Assembly (NCBI GenBank): GCA_035254305.1
Contig: DATFAS010000179.1
Coordinates: 1 to 44,076, forward strand
Length of the DNA stretch: 44,076 nucleotides
Direction of reading: 5' to 3'
DNA from: DATFAS01 sp035254305
Lineage (GTDB): Bacteria; Bacillota; Bacilli; Aneurinibacillales; RAOX-1
How positions within the stretch are numbered: position 1 is the first letter of the stretch; each line of letters opens with the position of its first letter. The notes under the pieces were generated by a model, which was given only the letters and a program-made list of their open reading frames with translations, was not told the origin of the DNA and made no database searches. Positions 6,303 through 14,013 of this stretch are shown here, piece after piece. Both the position numbers and the translations under genes were made by a program.

Positions 6303-7448
6303 TTATCCATTATAAGCTTTTGGAATATAGGTGCAGAACGGTTCGCTCTCTAGGTAATCTCCTGTCATAGCATAGGCTCTTGCCCTAGATCCTCCACATA
6401 TGGTGCGGTATTCACATACTCCACATTTTCCCTTGTATTGATCAGGGTCACGAAGGGATTTAAAGACTGGTGAATCTCTGTAGATCGAAGCAAGGCTTTG
6501 TTCTCGAATGTTTCCACATTGGATAGGAAGAAGTCCACTTGGATAAACATCTCCGATATGAGAAATGAACACAAATCCATTCCCATCATTCACTCCCTTA
6601 GGAGCACGTCCAAGACCATCTTTCGTTACTTGTTTACCCGTCATGACATCTGCAAAGAATTTCCCTGCTTGTGGGTTCTCCTGTTTCTTCCTCTGTAGAA
6701 CCACACGACGATAGTGTTGGGCAGCTGTTGTCTTGATATCGAATGGTACCTTCTGACTTAAATCATACAACCAATTGAAGACTTTCTCGTGTTCTACTGG
6801 CGAAATCATATCCGTCTCTTTCCCTCGACCTGTTGGGACAAGGAAGAACACACTCCATAAAACAACTCCCATAGCTTCAAGCTTAGATGCAATGTTTTCT
6901 AAGTCATCAATATTATAACGGGAAACCGTTGTATTAATCTGTAACGGAATCTCAAGCTCCTTAAGATATTGAATCGCATTCATGGTAAGATCGAATGACC
7001 CATTCGTACCTCTGAAGCGATCATGAATCTGTGCGCACGAACCGTCCAAACTAAATGCCCAACGGGATAAACCCACTTCCTTGGCTCTTTCAATGGCTCT
7101 TTTGGTTACCTTCGGTGTTGCACTTGGTGTCATAGACACGCGAACACCAATACTAACGGCATATTCAGCTAAATCATAGATATCTTCTCTCATTAATGGA
7201 TCTCCACCGGTAAATACAAGCAGTGGATTATCCATGGCCTTAATTTGATCGATTAGGTTTTTTCCTTCTTCGAAGGATAATTCTCTTGGATCACGTTTAT
7301 ATTGAGCTTCTGCACGGCAGTGCAGGCATTTCAAAGCACAGGCTCTCGTTACTTCCCAAATAGCTATAAATGGAGATTGATTATAATCTCGATTAAAATT
7401 AATTCCTTTTACGTCTGGAAAGCTTGGCATCTCATTATTCCGAATCAT
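6303..7448 (-). CDS. Radical SAM/SPASM domain protein (NirJ/AhbD-like family)
   Basis: A 381-residue radical SAM enzyme. The 4Fe-4S cluster motif CALKCLHC (Cys37, Cys41, Cys44) follows a WEVTRA segment, with FTGGDPLMR as the SAM-binding GGxP-like motif. The C-terminal SPASM region holds further cysteines (GKCGVCEYRTICGGSRARAYA...PFC) for an auxiliary cluster. Such proteins include heme-pathway enzymes (NirJ, AhbC/AhbD) and peptide-modifying enzymes; the exact reaction is not decided by sequence. I chose the start at 7448: it has AAGGAGAAAGGGG upstream, and the longer frame to 7517 would run through the promoter and Fnr-type box. It diverges from the DUF2249 operon and probably shares its oxygen control. 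Confidence 0.85.
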   Translation of the reverse strand: MIRNNEMPSFPDVKGINFNRDYNQSPFIAIWEVTRACALKCLHCRAEAQYKRDPRELSFEEGKNLIDQIKAMDNPLLVFTGGDPLMREDIYDLAEYAVSIGVRVSMTPSATPKVTKRAIERAKEVGLSRWAFSLDGSCAQIHDRFRGTNGSFDLTMNAIQYLKELEIPLQINTTVSRYNIDDLENIASKLEAMGVVLWSVFFLVPTGRGKETDMISPVEHEKVFNWLYDLSQKVPFDIKTTAAQHYRRVVLQRKKQENPQAGKFFADVMTGKQVTKDGLGRAPKGVNDGNGFVFISHIGDVYPSGLLPIQCGNIREQSLASIYRDSPVFKSLRDPDQYKGKCGVCEYRTICGGSRARAYAMTGDYLESEPFCTYIPKAYNG

Positions 7449-7475
7449 AACCAGTTCCCCTTTCTCCTTACCACG

Positions 7476-7545
7476 ATTGTAATCGTAAAAATCTTTGTTC
7501 TCTATGACATAAATCACAGAAGCCCCCGTTTGCTTACTCTAAACT
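7476..7545. promoter_or_regulatory. Fnr-type box with two divergent promoters
   Basis: TATGACATAAATCACA (7503-7518) fits the Bacillus Fnr/CRP pattern TGTGA-N6-TCACA at nine of ten positions. Measured from its centre, a -10 lies 29.5-34.5 bp away on both sides: TACAAT on the minus strand (7476-7481, five of six) toward the radical SAM gene, and TAAACT on the plus strand (7540-7545, four of six) toward the DUF2249 operon. This places the box at -41.5 for both, the class II activator position. A stronger-looking TATAGT (7551-7556) is an alternative rightward -10. Confidence 0.6.
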
Positions 7546-7590
7546 AGGGTTATAGTAAGAAGGAGCCTAACCTGAAAGGAGAAAAATCTA

Positions 7591-7827
7591 ATGGAAAATA
7601 ATATTGTTGAATTAGATGTACGCCCGATTTTAAAAGAGAAGAGAGAACCTTTTGCACAAATCATGGAGGCTGTTTCATCTCTTAAGCCAACTGATATTTT
7701 TAAATTACATGCAACCTTTAACCCTGTCCCGCTACTTTCTGTAATGAAAGCTAAAGGATATGATTCTGAAGTGGAAGAGGTTGAACCAGAACACTTCATT
7801 ATTACCTTCACAAAAAAAGGAGAATAA
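7591..7827 (+). CDS. DUF2249 domain protein
   Basis: A 78-residue cytoplasmic protein of the small alpha/beta DUF2249 (TusA/SirA-like fold) group. It opens with the typical ELDVRP strand, and has HATFNPVPLLSVMKAKGYD and an acidic strand near the end. It lacks the Cys of TusA, so it is unlikely to be a sulfur carrier. The SD is AAAGGAG. It is first in an operon with a second DUF2249 gene two bases on, an NnrS-like membrane protein and a MIP18-type factor. DUF2249 proteins often accompany denitrification, hemerythrin or NO-related genes; the biochemical role is unknown. Confidence 0.8.
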   Translation: MENNIVELDVRPILKEKREPFAQIMEAVSSLKPTDIFKLHATFNPVPLLSVMKAKGYDSEVEEVEPEHFIITFTKKGE

Positions 7828-7829
7828 CA

Positions 7830-8048
7830 ATGGGTGACCATTTTTTGGATAATCGCGGGCTTACACCTCCAGAGCCAATGATTCGCACCTTAAAGAAGCT
7901 AGATGAAATTGCCAATGGAGAGAGCCTAGTCATCGTCAATGATAGACAACCCATGTTTCTTTATCCCGAGTTGGAAGAACGAGGTTACCAATATGAGACT
8001 GAACAACAAGAAGATGGCAGCTATAAGATTTCCATTCACAAAAGGTGA
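7830..8048 (+). CDS. DUF2249 domain protein, second copy
   Basis: A 72-residue protein beginning two bases after the previous stop, with AAAGGAG before the ATG. It keeps the DUF2249 pattern LDNRGLTPPEPMIRTLKKLDEI, with VNDRQPMFLYPELEERGY in the middle and YKISI as last strand. It is clearly related to, but not a recent duplicate of, its neighbour. The pair may form a heterodimer, an inference from adjacency. Confidence 0.8.
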   Translation: MGDHFLDNRGLTPPEPMIRTLKKLDEIANGESLVIVNDRQPMFLYPELEERGYQYETEQQEDGSYKISIHKR

Positions 8049-8051
8049 TGT

Positions 8052-9299
8052 ATGCTACCTGTCTCTACTGATGTAAAATCAGCGGGTAAACTACCTTTCT
8101 TCTTTCTGATCTCGGGGATCTTTAGTCTTTTATTATCGAATATACTATTGTTCTGGGCTGTACCCGACTTAGCTGCTGGGATCTACCGAACACCAACTGT
8201 ATGGGCTTGGGCCCATTTATTCATCCTAGGCTTTGCCACCATGGTAGCCATGGGAGCTATGTATCAGTTGGTTCCAGTAGCCTTACAGGTTTCTGTCAAA
8301 AGCCTTAAATTGGGTTACTACCAGTTCTTTATTTACGCAATTGGAGTCTTTGGACTGGCCATTGGTTTCTTTTCCCTTCACCTACCGTTGTTAATTGCAT
8401 CAGGCATTCTTGTTTTTGTAGGATTCCTTCTGTTCATTCACAACATGATGTGTACAATCAGACAGATGACCACTCATACAGATATCTCGAAGCATATAAT
8501 GTCTGCATTGATTTATCTGCTATTGACAGTCTTATTGGGCCTGCTTTTCGTGCTTAATTTGAAATGGGGATTCCTTGGGACATTCCAAAGCCACCTTTAT
8601 TACGTCCATTTTATTATGGGCCTTGTGGGTTGGTTCACTTTATTAATCTTTGGCTTCTCCTACAAGATGCTACCCATGTTTTCCTTATCACATGGATTTG
8701 GTGAGAAGCGCCCAGCTAAGGTTTTACTTCTAACCCATGCGGGAGTCCTGATCAGTATTATCGGAGCACTTGTAGTTAATCGATATATTGTGGCTATAGG
8801 TATCTTGATTATCTTATCTGCATACGCCCAATTTATGCTACATGCTCGCGACATCGTATTGAAAAGGATGAAGCGAAACCTAGACATTGGAGTTAAAGCC
8901 TCGATTGTAGGGATTGGCTTAGGTTGCCTTGCTCTGCTAGTCCTGGTCTTGTTCATAGTGTTCTACCCGTCTGAAGAGTGGATTTTAGCTTCTGTATTAT
9001 TATTCATCTATGGATGGCTAGGTTTTAGTATTACAGGATACCTTTACAAGATCGTTCCTTTCCTTTGGTGGACACATAAGTACAGTTCACGAATTGGGAA
9101 GGAAAATGTCCCACAATTAAAGGATTTAACCAGTGAAACACTTGGCAAGAAGCTATTCATTCTGAAATTAGTAGGGATCCTACTCTTTTCCATTTCGATT
9201 GGATTTCATGCCATGACGATCATGTGGATTATGGCTGCAGTCCTACTTGTTGCCACCCTTATTTATTCTGTAGTAAGCATTGGAGTTTTTCAAAAATAG
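8052..9299 (+). CDS. NnrS-like polytopic membrane protein
   Basis: A 415-residue, very hydrophobic protein with about 12 membrane helices. The helix 2 region WAWAHLFILGFATMVAMGAMYQLVP and the later YVHFIMGLVGWFTLLIFGFSYKMLP show histidines at helix starts with a Gly-rich face, the pattern of NnrS and of heme-copper oxidase subunit I. NnrS is a heme/copper membrane protein linked to nitric oxide stress and denitrification. The assignment rests on these motifs and on context. The ATG overlaps its own SD region (AAAGGTGATG) four bases after the preceding gene, indicating tight coupling. Heme binding is plausible but not shown. Confidence 0.7.
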   Translation: MLPVSTDVKSAGKLPFFFLISGIFSLLLSNILLFWAVPDLAAGIYRTPTVWAWAHLFILGFATMVAMGAMYQLVPVALQVSVKSLKLGYYQFFIYAIGVFGLAIGFFSLHLPLLIASGILVFVGFLLFIHNMMCTIRQMTTHTDISKHIMSALIYLLLTVLLGLLFVLNLKWGFLGTFQSHLYYVHFIMGLVGWFTLLIFGFSYKMLPMFSLSHGFGEKRPAKVLLLTHAGVLISIIGALVVNRYIVAIGILIILSAYAQFMLHARDIVLKRMKRNLDIGVKASIVGIGLGCLALLVLVLFIVFYPSEEWILASVLLFIYGWLGFSITGYLYKIVPFLWWTHKYSSRIGKENVPQLKDLTSETLGKKLFILKLVGILLFSISIGFHAMTIMWIMAAVLLVATLIYSVVSIGVFQK

Positions 9300-9319
9300 C
9301 TTGAAGGAGGATTTAAAGC

Positions 9320-9622
9320 ATGATTACAAAAGATGCAGTATATGAAAAACTATACGAAGTATACGACCCTGAGCTTGGCGTTAATATCGTAGACTTAGGT
9401 CTTGTTTATGATGTTGAGATTATTGAAGAAAAAAGAGTCAATGTAACGATGACATTAACAACACCTGGTTGCCCACTTCATGATAGTATTTCCCAAGGTG
9501 TTCGTAATGCCGTTCATCTCGTTGAAGGGGTAGAGCTTGTCCATGTTGAGCTTGTTTGGTCTCCACCATGGAACCCAGAAATGATGTCTGATGCCGCTAA
9601 GGCTCAATTAGGCCACAGATAA
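9320..9622 (+). CDS. MIP18/DUF59-family metal-sulfur cluster assembly factor
   Basis: A 100-residue protein of the PaaD/SufT/MIP18 family, cytoplasmic factors that help insert Fe-S clusters into target enzymes. Typical motifs are VYDPELGVNIVDLGLVYDV near the N terminus, MTLTTPGCPLHDSI with the conserved Cys, and VELVWSPPWNPEMMS at the end. The SD is AAGGAGG. As last gene of the DUF2249 operon and near a radical SAM enzyme with two predicted clusters, it may mature that enzyme; this is inferred from context. Confidence 0.88.
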   Translation: MITKDAVYEKLYEVYDPELGVNIVDLGLVYDVEIIEEKRVNVTMTLTTPGCPLHDSISQGVRNAVHLVEGVELVHVELVWSPPWNPEMMSDAAKAQLGHR

Positions 9623-9643
9623 TCTGCAGCATAAAGAATTAAA

Positions 9644-9675
9644 GCGTGAATTCGTCGTCGAATTCACGCTTTTCC
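9644..9675 (+). terminator. Terminator after the DUF2249 operon
   Basis: A perfect 11-bp stem GCGTGAATTCG / CGAATTCACGC with loop TCGT and T-rich tail. It may also act on the convergent gene that follows. Confidence 0.88.
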
Positions 9676-9696
9676 TTTTACCACTCCATCACGCTT

Positions 9697-10044
9697 CTAC
9701 TGACTCATTGCGTCAATCATTTCCCTCCACCCTGCACGCACTGACTCTACAATGTTTTGAATATCCTCTGGAGTCGCCTCATCCTTATGAATTCCCATGA
9801 CGACGGTTACTGTTCTTCGTAGTCGTTCAACTGCATATCGGGCTAATTCTGCAGCCAATGGCCCCTCTTTATGCCCTTCCAACTGATGAACCTCAACCAC
9901 TAACTCCCCCTGGTTCATATAAGCTGTTGCAGTGGCCCCAATATGGGCAGCTCCTCCCGTAACGACAAACAGCATATCTCTTCCCACAATCATTTCCTGA
10001 ACAGTCACAGGACATACGCATGGAATATGGAACATGTTATTCAC
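9697..10044 (-). CDS. LpdD-like domain protein (possible prenylated-flavin chaperone family)
   Basis: A 115-residue soluble protein. The segment MLFVVTGGAAHIGATATAY, followed by EVHQLEGHKEGPLAAELARYA, resembles the LpdD / gallate decarboxylase subunit D group, small partners of UbiD-type decarboxylases. No UbiD or UbiX gene is in this window. The C-terminal part is helical (EDIQNIVESVRAGWREMIDAM). The weak SD (AAAGGGTG) and isolated position give little more. The name is a motif-level guess; treat it as a conserved hypothetical if a profile search disagrees. Confidence 0.55.
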   Translation of the reverse strand: MNNMFHIPCVCPVTVQEMIVGRDMLFVVTGGAAHIGATATAYMNQGELVVEVHQLEGHKEGPLAAELARYAVERLRRTVTVVMGIHKDEATPEDIQNIVESVRAGWREMIDAMSQ

Positions 10045-10100
10045 CCTTTATTCATTATTATAACTCGTCTATCAGGTGTTGCTTCCGCTATTATAAATGA

Positions 10101-10132
10101 AAAAAAGACTTCACATGGAAGTCTTCTTTATC
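10101..10132 (-). terminator. Terminator after the third DUF2249 gene
   Basis: AGACTTC-ACATG-GAAGTCT, with a run of T on the minus strand (AAAAAA on plus). Confidence 0.75.
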
Positions 10133-10137
10133 ATTTA

Positions 10138-10371
10138 CTATTTCTTGGCAATTGCTACACGCCAAACTTCAGGTCCTTCTTCAACATATTCCCAAGAAAA
10201 TTGCTCAGGACGCTCCATCATAAATTGATATTGCAATGGACGAGGATCATGATCATTAACAAGCTCCATTACTTGTCCTGATTGTAATTCGTCAAAAGCA
10301 CGGAATATAGTAGGGTGTTTTTCGCGCGGTGGGTATTTTCTAGCGTCAACTTGTGTTGTGAAATTATGCAT
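10138..10371 (-). CDS. DUF2249 domain protein, third copy
   Basis: A 77-residue protein with the clearest DUF2249 pattern of the three: QVDARKYPPREKHPTIFRAFDEL, then QVMELVNDHDPRPLQYQFM and YVEEGPEVWRVAIAKK at the end. It is monocistronic, between a strong promoter and a terminator. Its Fnr-type box argues for induction when oxygen falls, as for the two copies at 7.6-8.0 kb. The His-Asp pair in the middle is conserved in this family, but its function is not known to me. Confidence 0.88.
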   Translation of the reverse strand: MHNFTTQVDARKYPPREKHPTIFRAFDELQSGQVMELVNDHDPRPLQYQFMMERPEQFSWEYVEEGPEVWRVAIAKK

Positions 10372-10425
10372 CCAATTTTCCTCCTAATCTATTAACCATT
10401 CATAATCTGTTAACCTTACAAATTC

Positions 10426-10468
10426 ATTATAGAATTCGATGAAAAAAAGGTATGTGAGATCTATCACC
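10426..10468 (-). promoter_or_regulatory. Fnr-type activated promoter of the third DUF2249 gene
   Basis: On the minus strand a perfect TATAAT (10426-10431) is preceded by the palindrome TGTGAGATCTATCACC (10453-10468 on plus), nine of ten conserved positions of TGTGA-N6-TCACA. The box centre lies at about -41 from the expected start, the standard position for Fnr activation. No good -35 hexamer is needed in such promoters. Confidence 0.72.
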
Positions 10469-10551
10469 GAAAGGTACGATAGTTTTTAATATGTTACCTT
10501 TACAAGCAAGAACTTATATACCTCATGAACAAATTCATCTATTGTAAAAAT

Positions 10552-10590
10552 AAAAAAAGAGATATCCACATAAGTGAATATCTCTTTTGT
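10552..10590 (-). terminator. thrS terminator
   Basis: AAAGAGATATTCAC / GTGGATATCTCTTT with loop TTAT and a following T-run on the minus strand; near-perfect 14-bp stem. Confidence 0.88.
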
Positions 10591-10594
10591 ATAC

Positions 10595-12523
10595 TTATTT
10601 CTTTTCTGCAATTTCTTCAATAAGCATCTTAGTAAAGTCATCAACAGACATTGTACCAATATCCCCTTCGCCTCTTCTGCGAACAGCGACTTGTCCATTC
10701 TCCGCTTCATTACGACCAATAACAGCCATATATGGAACCTTCTCTAATTGGGCTTGACGGATCTTATAACCAATCTTCTCATTTCGATTATCCAGCTCTA
10801 CACGAACTCCTGCCTTTTGCAGCTTTTGAACAACCTCGGTTACATATCCCTCTAACTCGTTAGTAATCGTCAATACTTTTACTTGTGTTGGAGCTAACCA
10901 AGCAGGGAAAGACCCTTCATATACTTCAATGAGGTACGCAGTCAAACGTTCCATTGTAGAAAGAATACCTCTATGAATAACTACTGGGCGGTGTGGTTTA
11001 TCATCATCTCCAATAAACTCAAGCTCAAAACGATCAGGTAATAAGAAGTCAAGCTGAATGGTTGAAAGTGTTTCATCTTTACCAATGGCTGTCTTCACCT
11101 GAACATCAAGCTTAGGGCCATAGAATGCTGCCTCTCCCTCGACTTCTTTATAAGGCAATCCAAGCTCGTCCATAGCCTTCTTAAGCATGGCTTGGGCCAT
11201 TTCCCATAATTGATCATTCTGCACATACTTTTCTTTATCCTCTGGATCACGATAGGATAAACGGAACCAGTAGTCTGTAATATTCAAATCCTTATAAGCT
11301 TGTCTGATTAATTGAACCACACGGCTAAATTCTTCTTGAATCTGATCTGGACGGCAGAAGATATGCGCATCATTAAGTGTCATAGCACGAACACGCTGAA
11401 GTCCTGAAACAGCTCCAGACGCCTCATAACGGTGCATCATTCCTAACTCCGCAATTCGAATCGGTAATTCACGGTAGCTACGTTTCTCTTGCTTGTACAC
11501 CATCATATGGTGGGGGCAGTTCATGGGGCGCAGAACAAACATTTCCCCATCCATCTCCATAGGTGGGAACATATCCTCATGATAATGATCCCAGTGCCCA
11601 GAAGTCTTGTATAACTCTACGTTAGCAAGAACAGGTGTATACACATGGTTATAGCCGAGACTTTCTTCTAAATCGACGATATATCTTTCCAGTGTACGGC
11701 GGATTTTAGCTCCATTCGGAAGCCATAATGGTAATCCAGGCCCAATCTCGGAGGTGTTAGCAAAAATCTTCAGCTCTTTACCTATACGACGATGGTCACG
11801 TCTACGCGCTTGCTCTAGTCGATCTAGATATTGTGCCAATTGTTCCTTCTTCGGCCAAACCGTTCCATAGATACGAGTCAAGGAATCGTTCTTGGCATCT
11901 CCACGCCAGTAAGCAGCAGAAAGTGACATCAACTTAAATACCTTAATATAGCCAGTGGAAGGTAAATGAGGACCACGACAAAGATCCGTAAACTCACCCT
12001 GAGAATACATAGTAATGGTAGAACCCTCAGGTAAGTCACGAATAATTTCTAGCTTATACTTTTCCCCTTTTGGTTCGAAGAAAGCTAATGCTTCCTCTCT
12101 ACTAACTTCCTTACGTTCAATTTTAAGATTTTCTTTAACGATATTTTGCATTTCCTTCTCGATAAGCTCAAATTCATCGGAGGAAATCGTCCGGCCCGTT
12201 AAATCATAATAGAAGCCATCTTCTATAACAGGTCCAATGGCTAACTTCACTTCCGGCCACAATCTTTGGATTGCTTGAGCCATTAGGTGGGCGGTTGAAT
12301 GGCGTAATGCCTCAAGGCCCTGTTCATCTTCAGCAGTAAATAACTCTATTTTACAAGATTCTGTTATTGGAGTGGTAAGATCGACTAGGCGACCGTCAAT
12401 ACTACCAACTAAAGCCTCTTTCTTTAACTTGCTCGAGATCTGTCCAGCTAAATCACGTAGATTTATACCAGCTTCAATTTCACGGACACTCCCGTCTTTC
12501 AGTTCAACTTTAAGTCCCGACAT
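10595..12523 (-). CDS. thrS: Threonine-tRNA ligase
   Basis: A 642-residue class II threonyl-tRNA synthetase, the same size as B. subtilis ThrS. Order of domains: TGS (residues 1-62, GLKVELKDGSVREIEAG), the editing/SAD domain with HSTAHLMAQA, then the catalytic core with GLPLWLPNGAKIRR and RPMNCPHHMMVYK, including Cys and His zinc ligands. The anticodon-binding domain follows (VLTITNELEGYVTEV). I chose ATG 12523 because AGAGGTG lies eight bases upstream and TGS begins there; the frame opens 11 codons further. Unlike Bacillus thrS genes, no T-box leader is seen in the short upstream gap. Confidence 0.96.
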   Translation of the reverse strand: MSGLKVELKDGSVREIEAGINLRDLAGQISSKLKKEALVGSIDGRLVDLTTPITESCKIELFTAEDEQGLEALRHSTAHLMAQAIQRLWPEVKLAIGPVIEDGFYYDLTGRTISSDEFELIEKEMQNIVKENLKIERKEVSREEALAFFEPKGEKYKLEIIRDLPEGSTITMYSQGEFTDLCRGPHLPSTGYIKVFKLMSLSAAYWRGDAKNDSLTRIYGTVWPKKEQLAQYLDRLEQARRRDHRRIGKELKIFANTSEIGPGLPLWLPNGAKIRRTLERYIVDLEESLGYNHVYTPVLANVELYKTSGHWDHYHEDMFPPMEMDGEMFVLRPMNCPHHMMVYKQEKRSYRELPIRIAELGMMHRYEASGAVSGLQRVRAMTLNDAHIFCRPDQIQEEFSRVVQLIRQAYKDLNITDYWFRLSYRDPEDKEKYVQNDQLWEMAQAMLKKAMDELGLPYKEVEGEAAFYGPKLDVQVKTAIGKDETLSTIQLDFLLPDRFELEFIGDDDKPHRPVVIHRGILSTMERLTAYLIEVYEGSFPAWLAPTQVKVLTITNELEGYVTEVVQKLQKAGVRVELDNRNEKIGYKIRQAQLEKVPYMAVIGRNEAENGQVAVRRRGEGDIGTMSVDDFTKMLIEEIAEKK

Positions 12524-12616
12524 GCTTTTGACACCTCTTTTTTTCTTTTCGATCATTATTTCATATTACCGAAAAAGCGGTAGAAAAGCTACCTTCCAGC
12601 ATACTAAGATTTTTCT

Positions 12617-12645
12617 TTTAAATGCCTAACGCATTGGACTATAAT
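12617..12645 (+). promoter_or_regulatory. Promoter for folC-like gene
   Basis: TTTAAA (-35, four of six), 17-bp spacer, TATAAT (-10). It covers the earliest possible start at 12622, supporting the downstream ATG as the real start. Confidence 0.55.
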
Positions 12646-12678
12646 TATGTCATTAATCGTGAGCAAGGGAGAAACGGC

Positions 12679-13977
12679 ATGAATGCACAGCAATTTTTAG
12701 CACAGCTAGCTCAAAAACCAACACAACGAAGAAATGGAGAACACTTGTTGACCATGTCCTTTCTTGCAGAGCAAACAGGACTTACCGAATATCCTATTCC
12801 AATTATCCTAATCACAGGAACATGTGGTAAAGGTTCTACTCAGCTGTTTCTTTCATCCATCCTTCAGGCGAATGGCTATCATGTAGGGTTGATCCAAAGT
12901 CCACATCTTATTTCCTTCTCTGAGAGGATCCAAAGGAACCAAAAGCCCTTGCCTGAGGCTGAAATATTGAATAAAATAAACGAGCTATTACCGGTTTTTG
13001 AATCATGCCTATCGATCTATCCCCCTAATTACAATCAAATATTCCTCACAGTAGGATTACATCTATTTTTGAAGGATCCGGTGGATTTCATCCTTATTGA
13101 ATCTGGGATTGGTGGATATTCAGACCCATGCTCTTATTTTGACCCGCTTCTTTCGATCATTACGAACATACATAAGGATCATGAATTCCTATTAGGAAAT
13201 ACTCATGAATCCATTGCCTACGATAAATCAGGGATTATTAAATATAAGAAGCAGATGATTACAGGAGCTATGGTTCCAGAAGCGATTAGAATCCTACGGG
13301 AGGAAGCGTTGAAAAAAGAAGCTCCTTTCTTCGCTTTAGGTGAACATTTCCACATGGAGAACAAGGAAACGAACATGATTTATTCAGATGAGGAGTTAGA
13401 ATTCCCAATCCCATTAAATGACCTTCCAGACTTTCAATGGAATAACATAGCACTTGCGATGAAAGCCTCTCTTCTTATTAAAGACGCAGGATATAAGATT
13501 GAACTCGAACAGGTATGTAATGGTATTTTGCAAACGAAACCGCCAGGTCGGTTTGAAATCATATCCAATTCACCACTAATTGTTGTAGATGGAGCCCATA
13601 ATGAGGAGGAAATTAGACAATTTTGTGATACTGTTCGCAAACTTGGATGTAAACATGCCTATCTAATCGTTGGATTCTCAAGCAACAAGGATGTAGCAGG
13701 AATGGTTAGTCGTCTGAAGTCAATTGAAGGAACTTTGCTGTTAACTCCCCATTCGAATACTCAGAGAACGTCAAATAGGGATCAACTCCATTCGTATATC
13801 CAGGAATTCGAAAGCAAGTGTCTACTCTTTGATTGTTTAGAGGATGCCTTTCATTATGCTCTTCAGAATCTAACAGAGGATGATGGAATCTTGTTCACTG
13901 GATCTATGTTTCTGGCAGGAGATGCTCTTAAACTTCTACAGTCGCGTGATACTTTAAGATTGATTACGGAACAATAA
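12679..13977 (+). CDS. FolC-like Mur ligase family protein (divergent folylpolyglutamate synthase)
   Basis: A 432-residue Mur-ligase-family protein most like FolC, which adds glutamate to folates. The P-loop is GTCGKGST, where FolC has GTNGKGST. SPHLISFSERI, the segment SIITNIHKDHEFLLGNT, the lysine region YDKSGIIK and VDGAHNEEE near the C-terminal domain all fit the family. However, the usual EVGLGGRLDATN is replaced by ESGIGGYSDPCS, so the substrate pocket differs. The ATG at 12679 has AAGGGAG before it. zwf follows 36 bp later, probably cotranscribed. It may be a FolC paralogue with another substrate. Confidence 0.75.
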   Translation: MNAQQFLAQLAQKPTQRRNGEHLLTMSFLAEQTGLTEYPIPIILITGTCGKGSTQLFLSSILQANGYHVGLIQSPHLISFSERIQRNQKPLPEAEILNKINELLPVFESCLSIYPPNYNQIFLTVGLHLFLKDPVDFILIESGIGGYSDPCSYFDPLLSIITNIHKDHEFLLGNTHESIAYDKSGIIKYKKQMITGAMVPEAIRILREEALKKEAPFFALGEHFHMENKETNMIYSDEELEFPIPLNDLPDFQWNNIALAMKASLLIKDAGYKIELEQVCNGILQTKPPGRFEIISNSPLIVVDGAHNEEEIRQFCDTVRKLGCKHAYLIVGFSSNKDVAGMVSRLKSIEGTLLLTPHSNTQRTSNRDQLHSYIQEFESKCLLFDCLEDAFHYALQNLTEDDGILFTGSMFLAGDALKLLQSRDTLRLITEQ

Positions 13978-14013
13978 TAAACAAAAGATTGACGAAAATA
14001 ACGGAGGCAACAT

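Noticed and set aside
8660..8956. 98-residue minus-strand frame inside the NnrS-like gene
   Set aside because: Antisense shadow of a membrane protein gene, no supporting signals.
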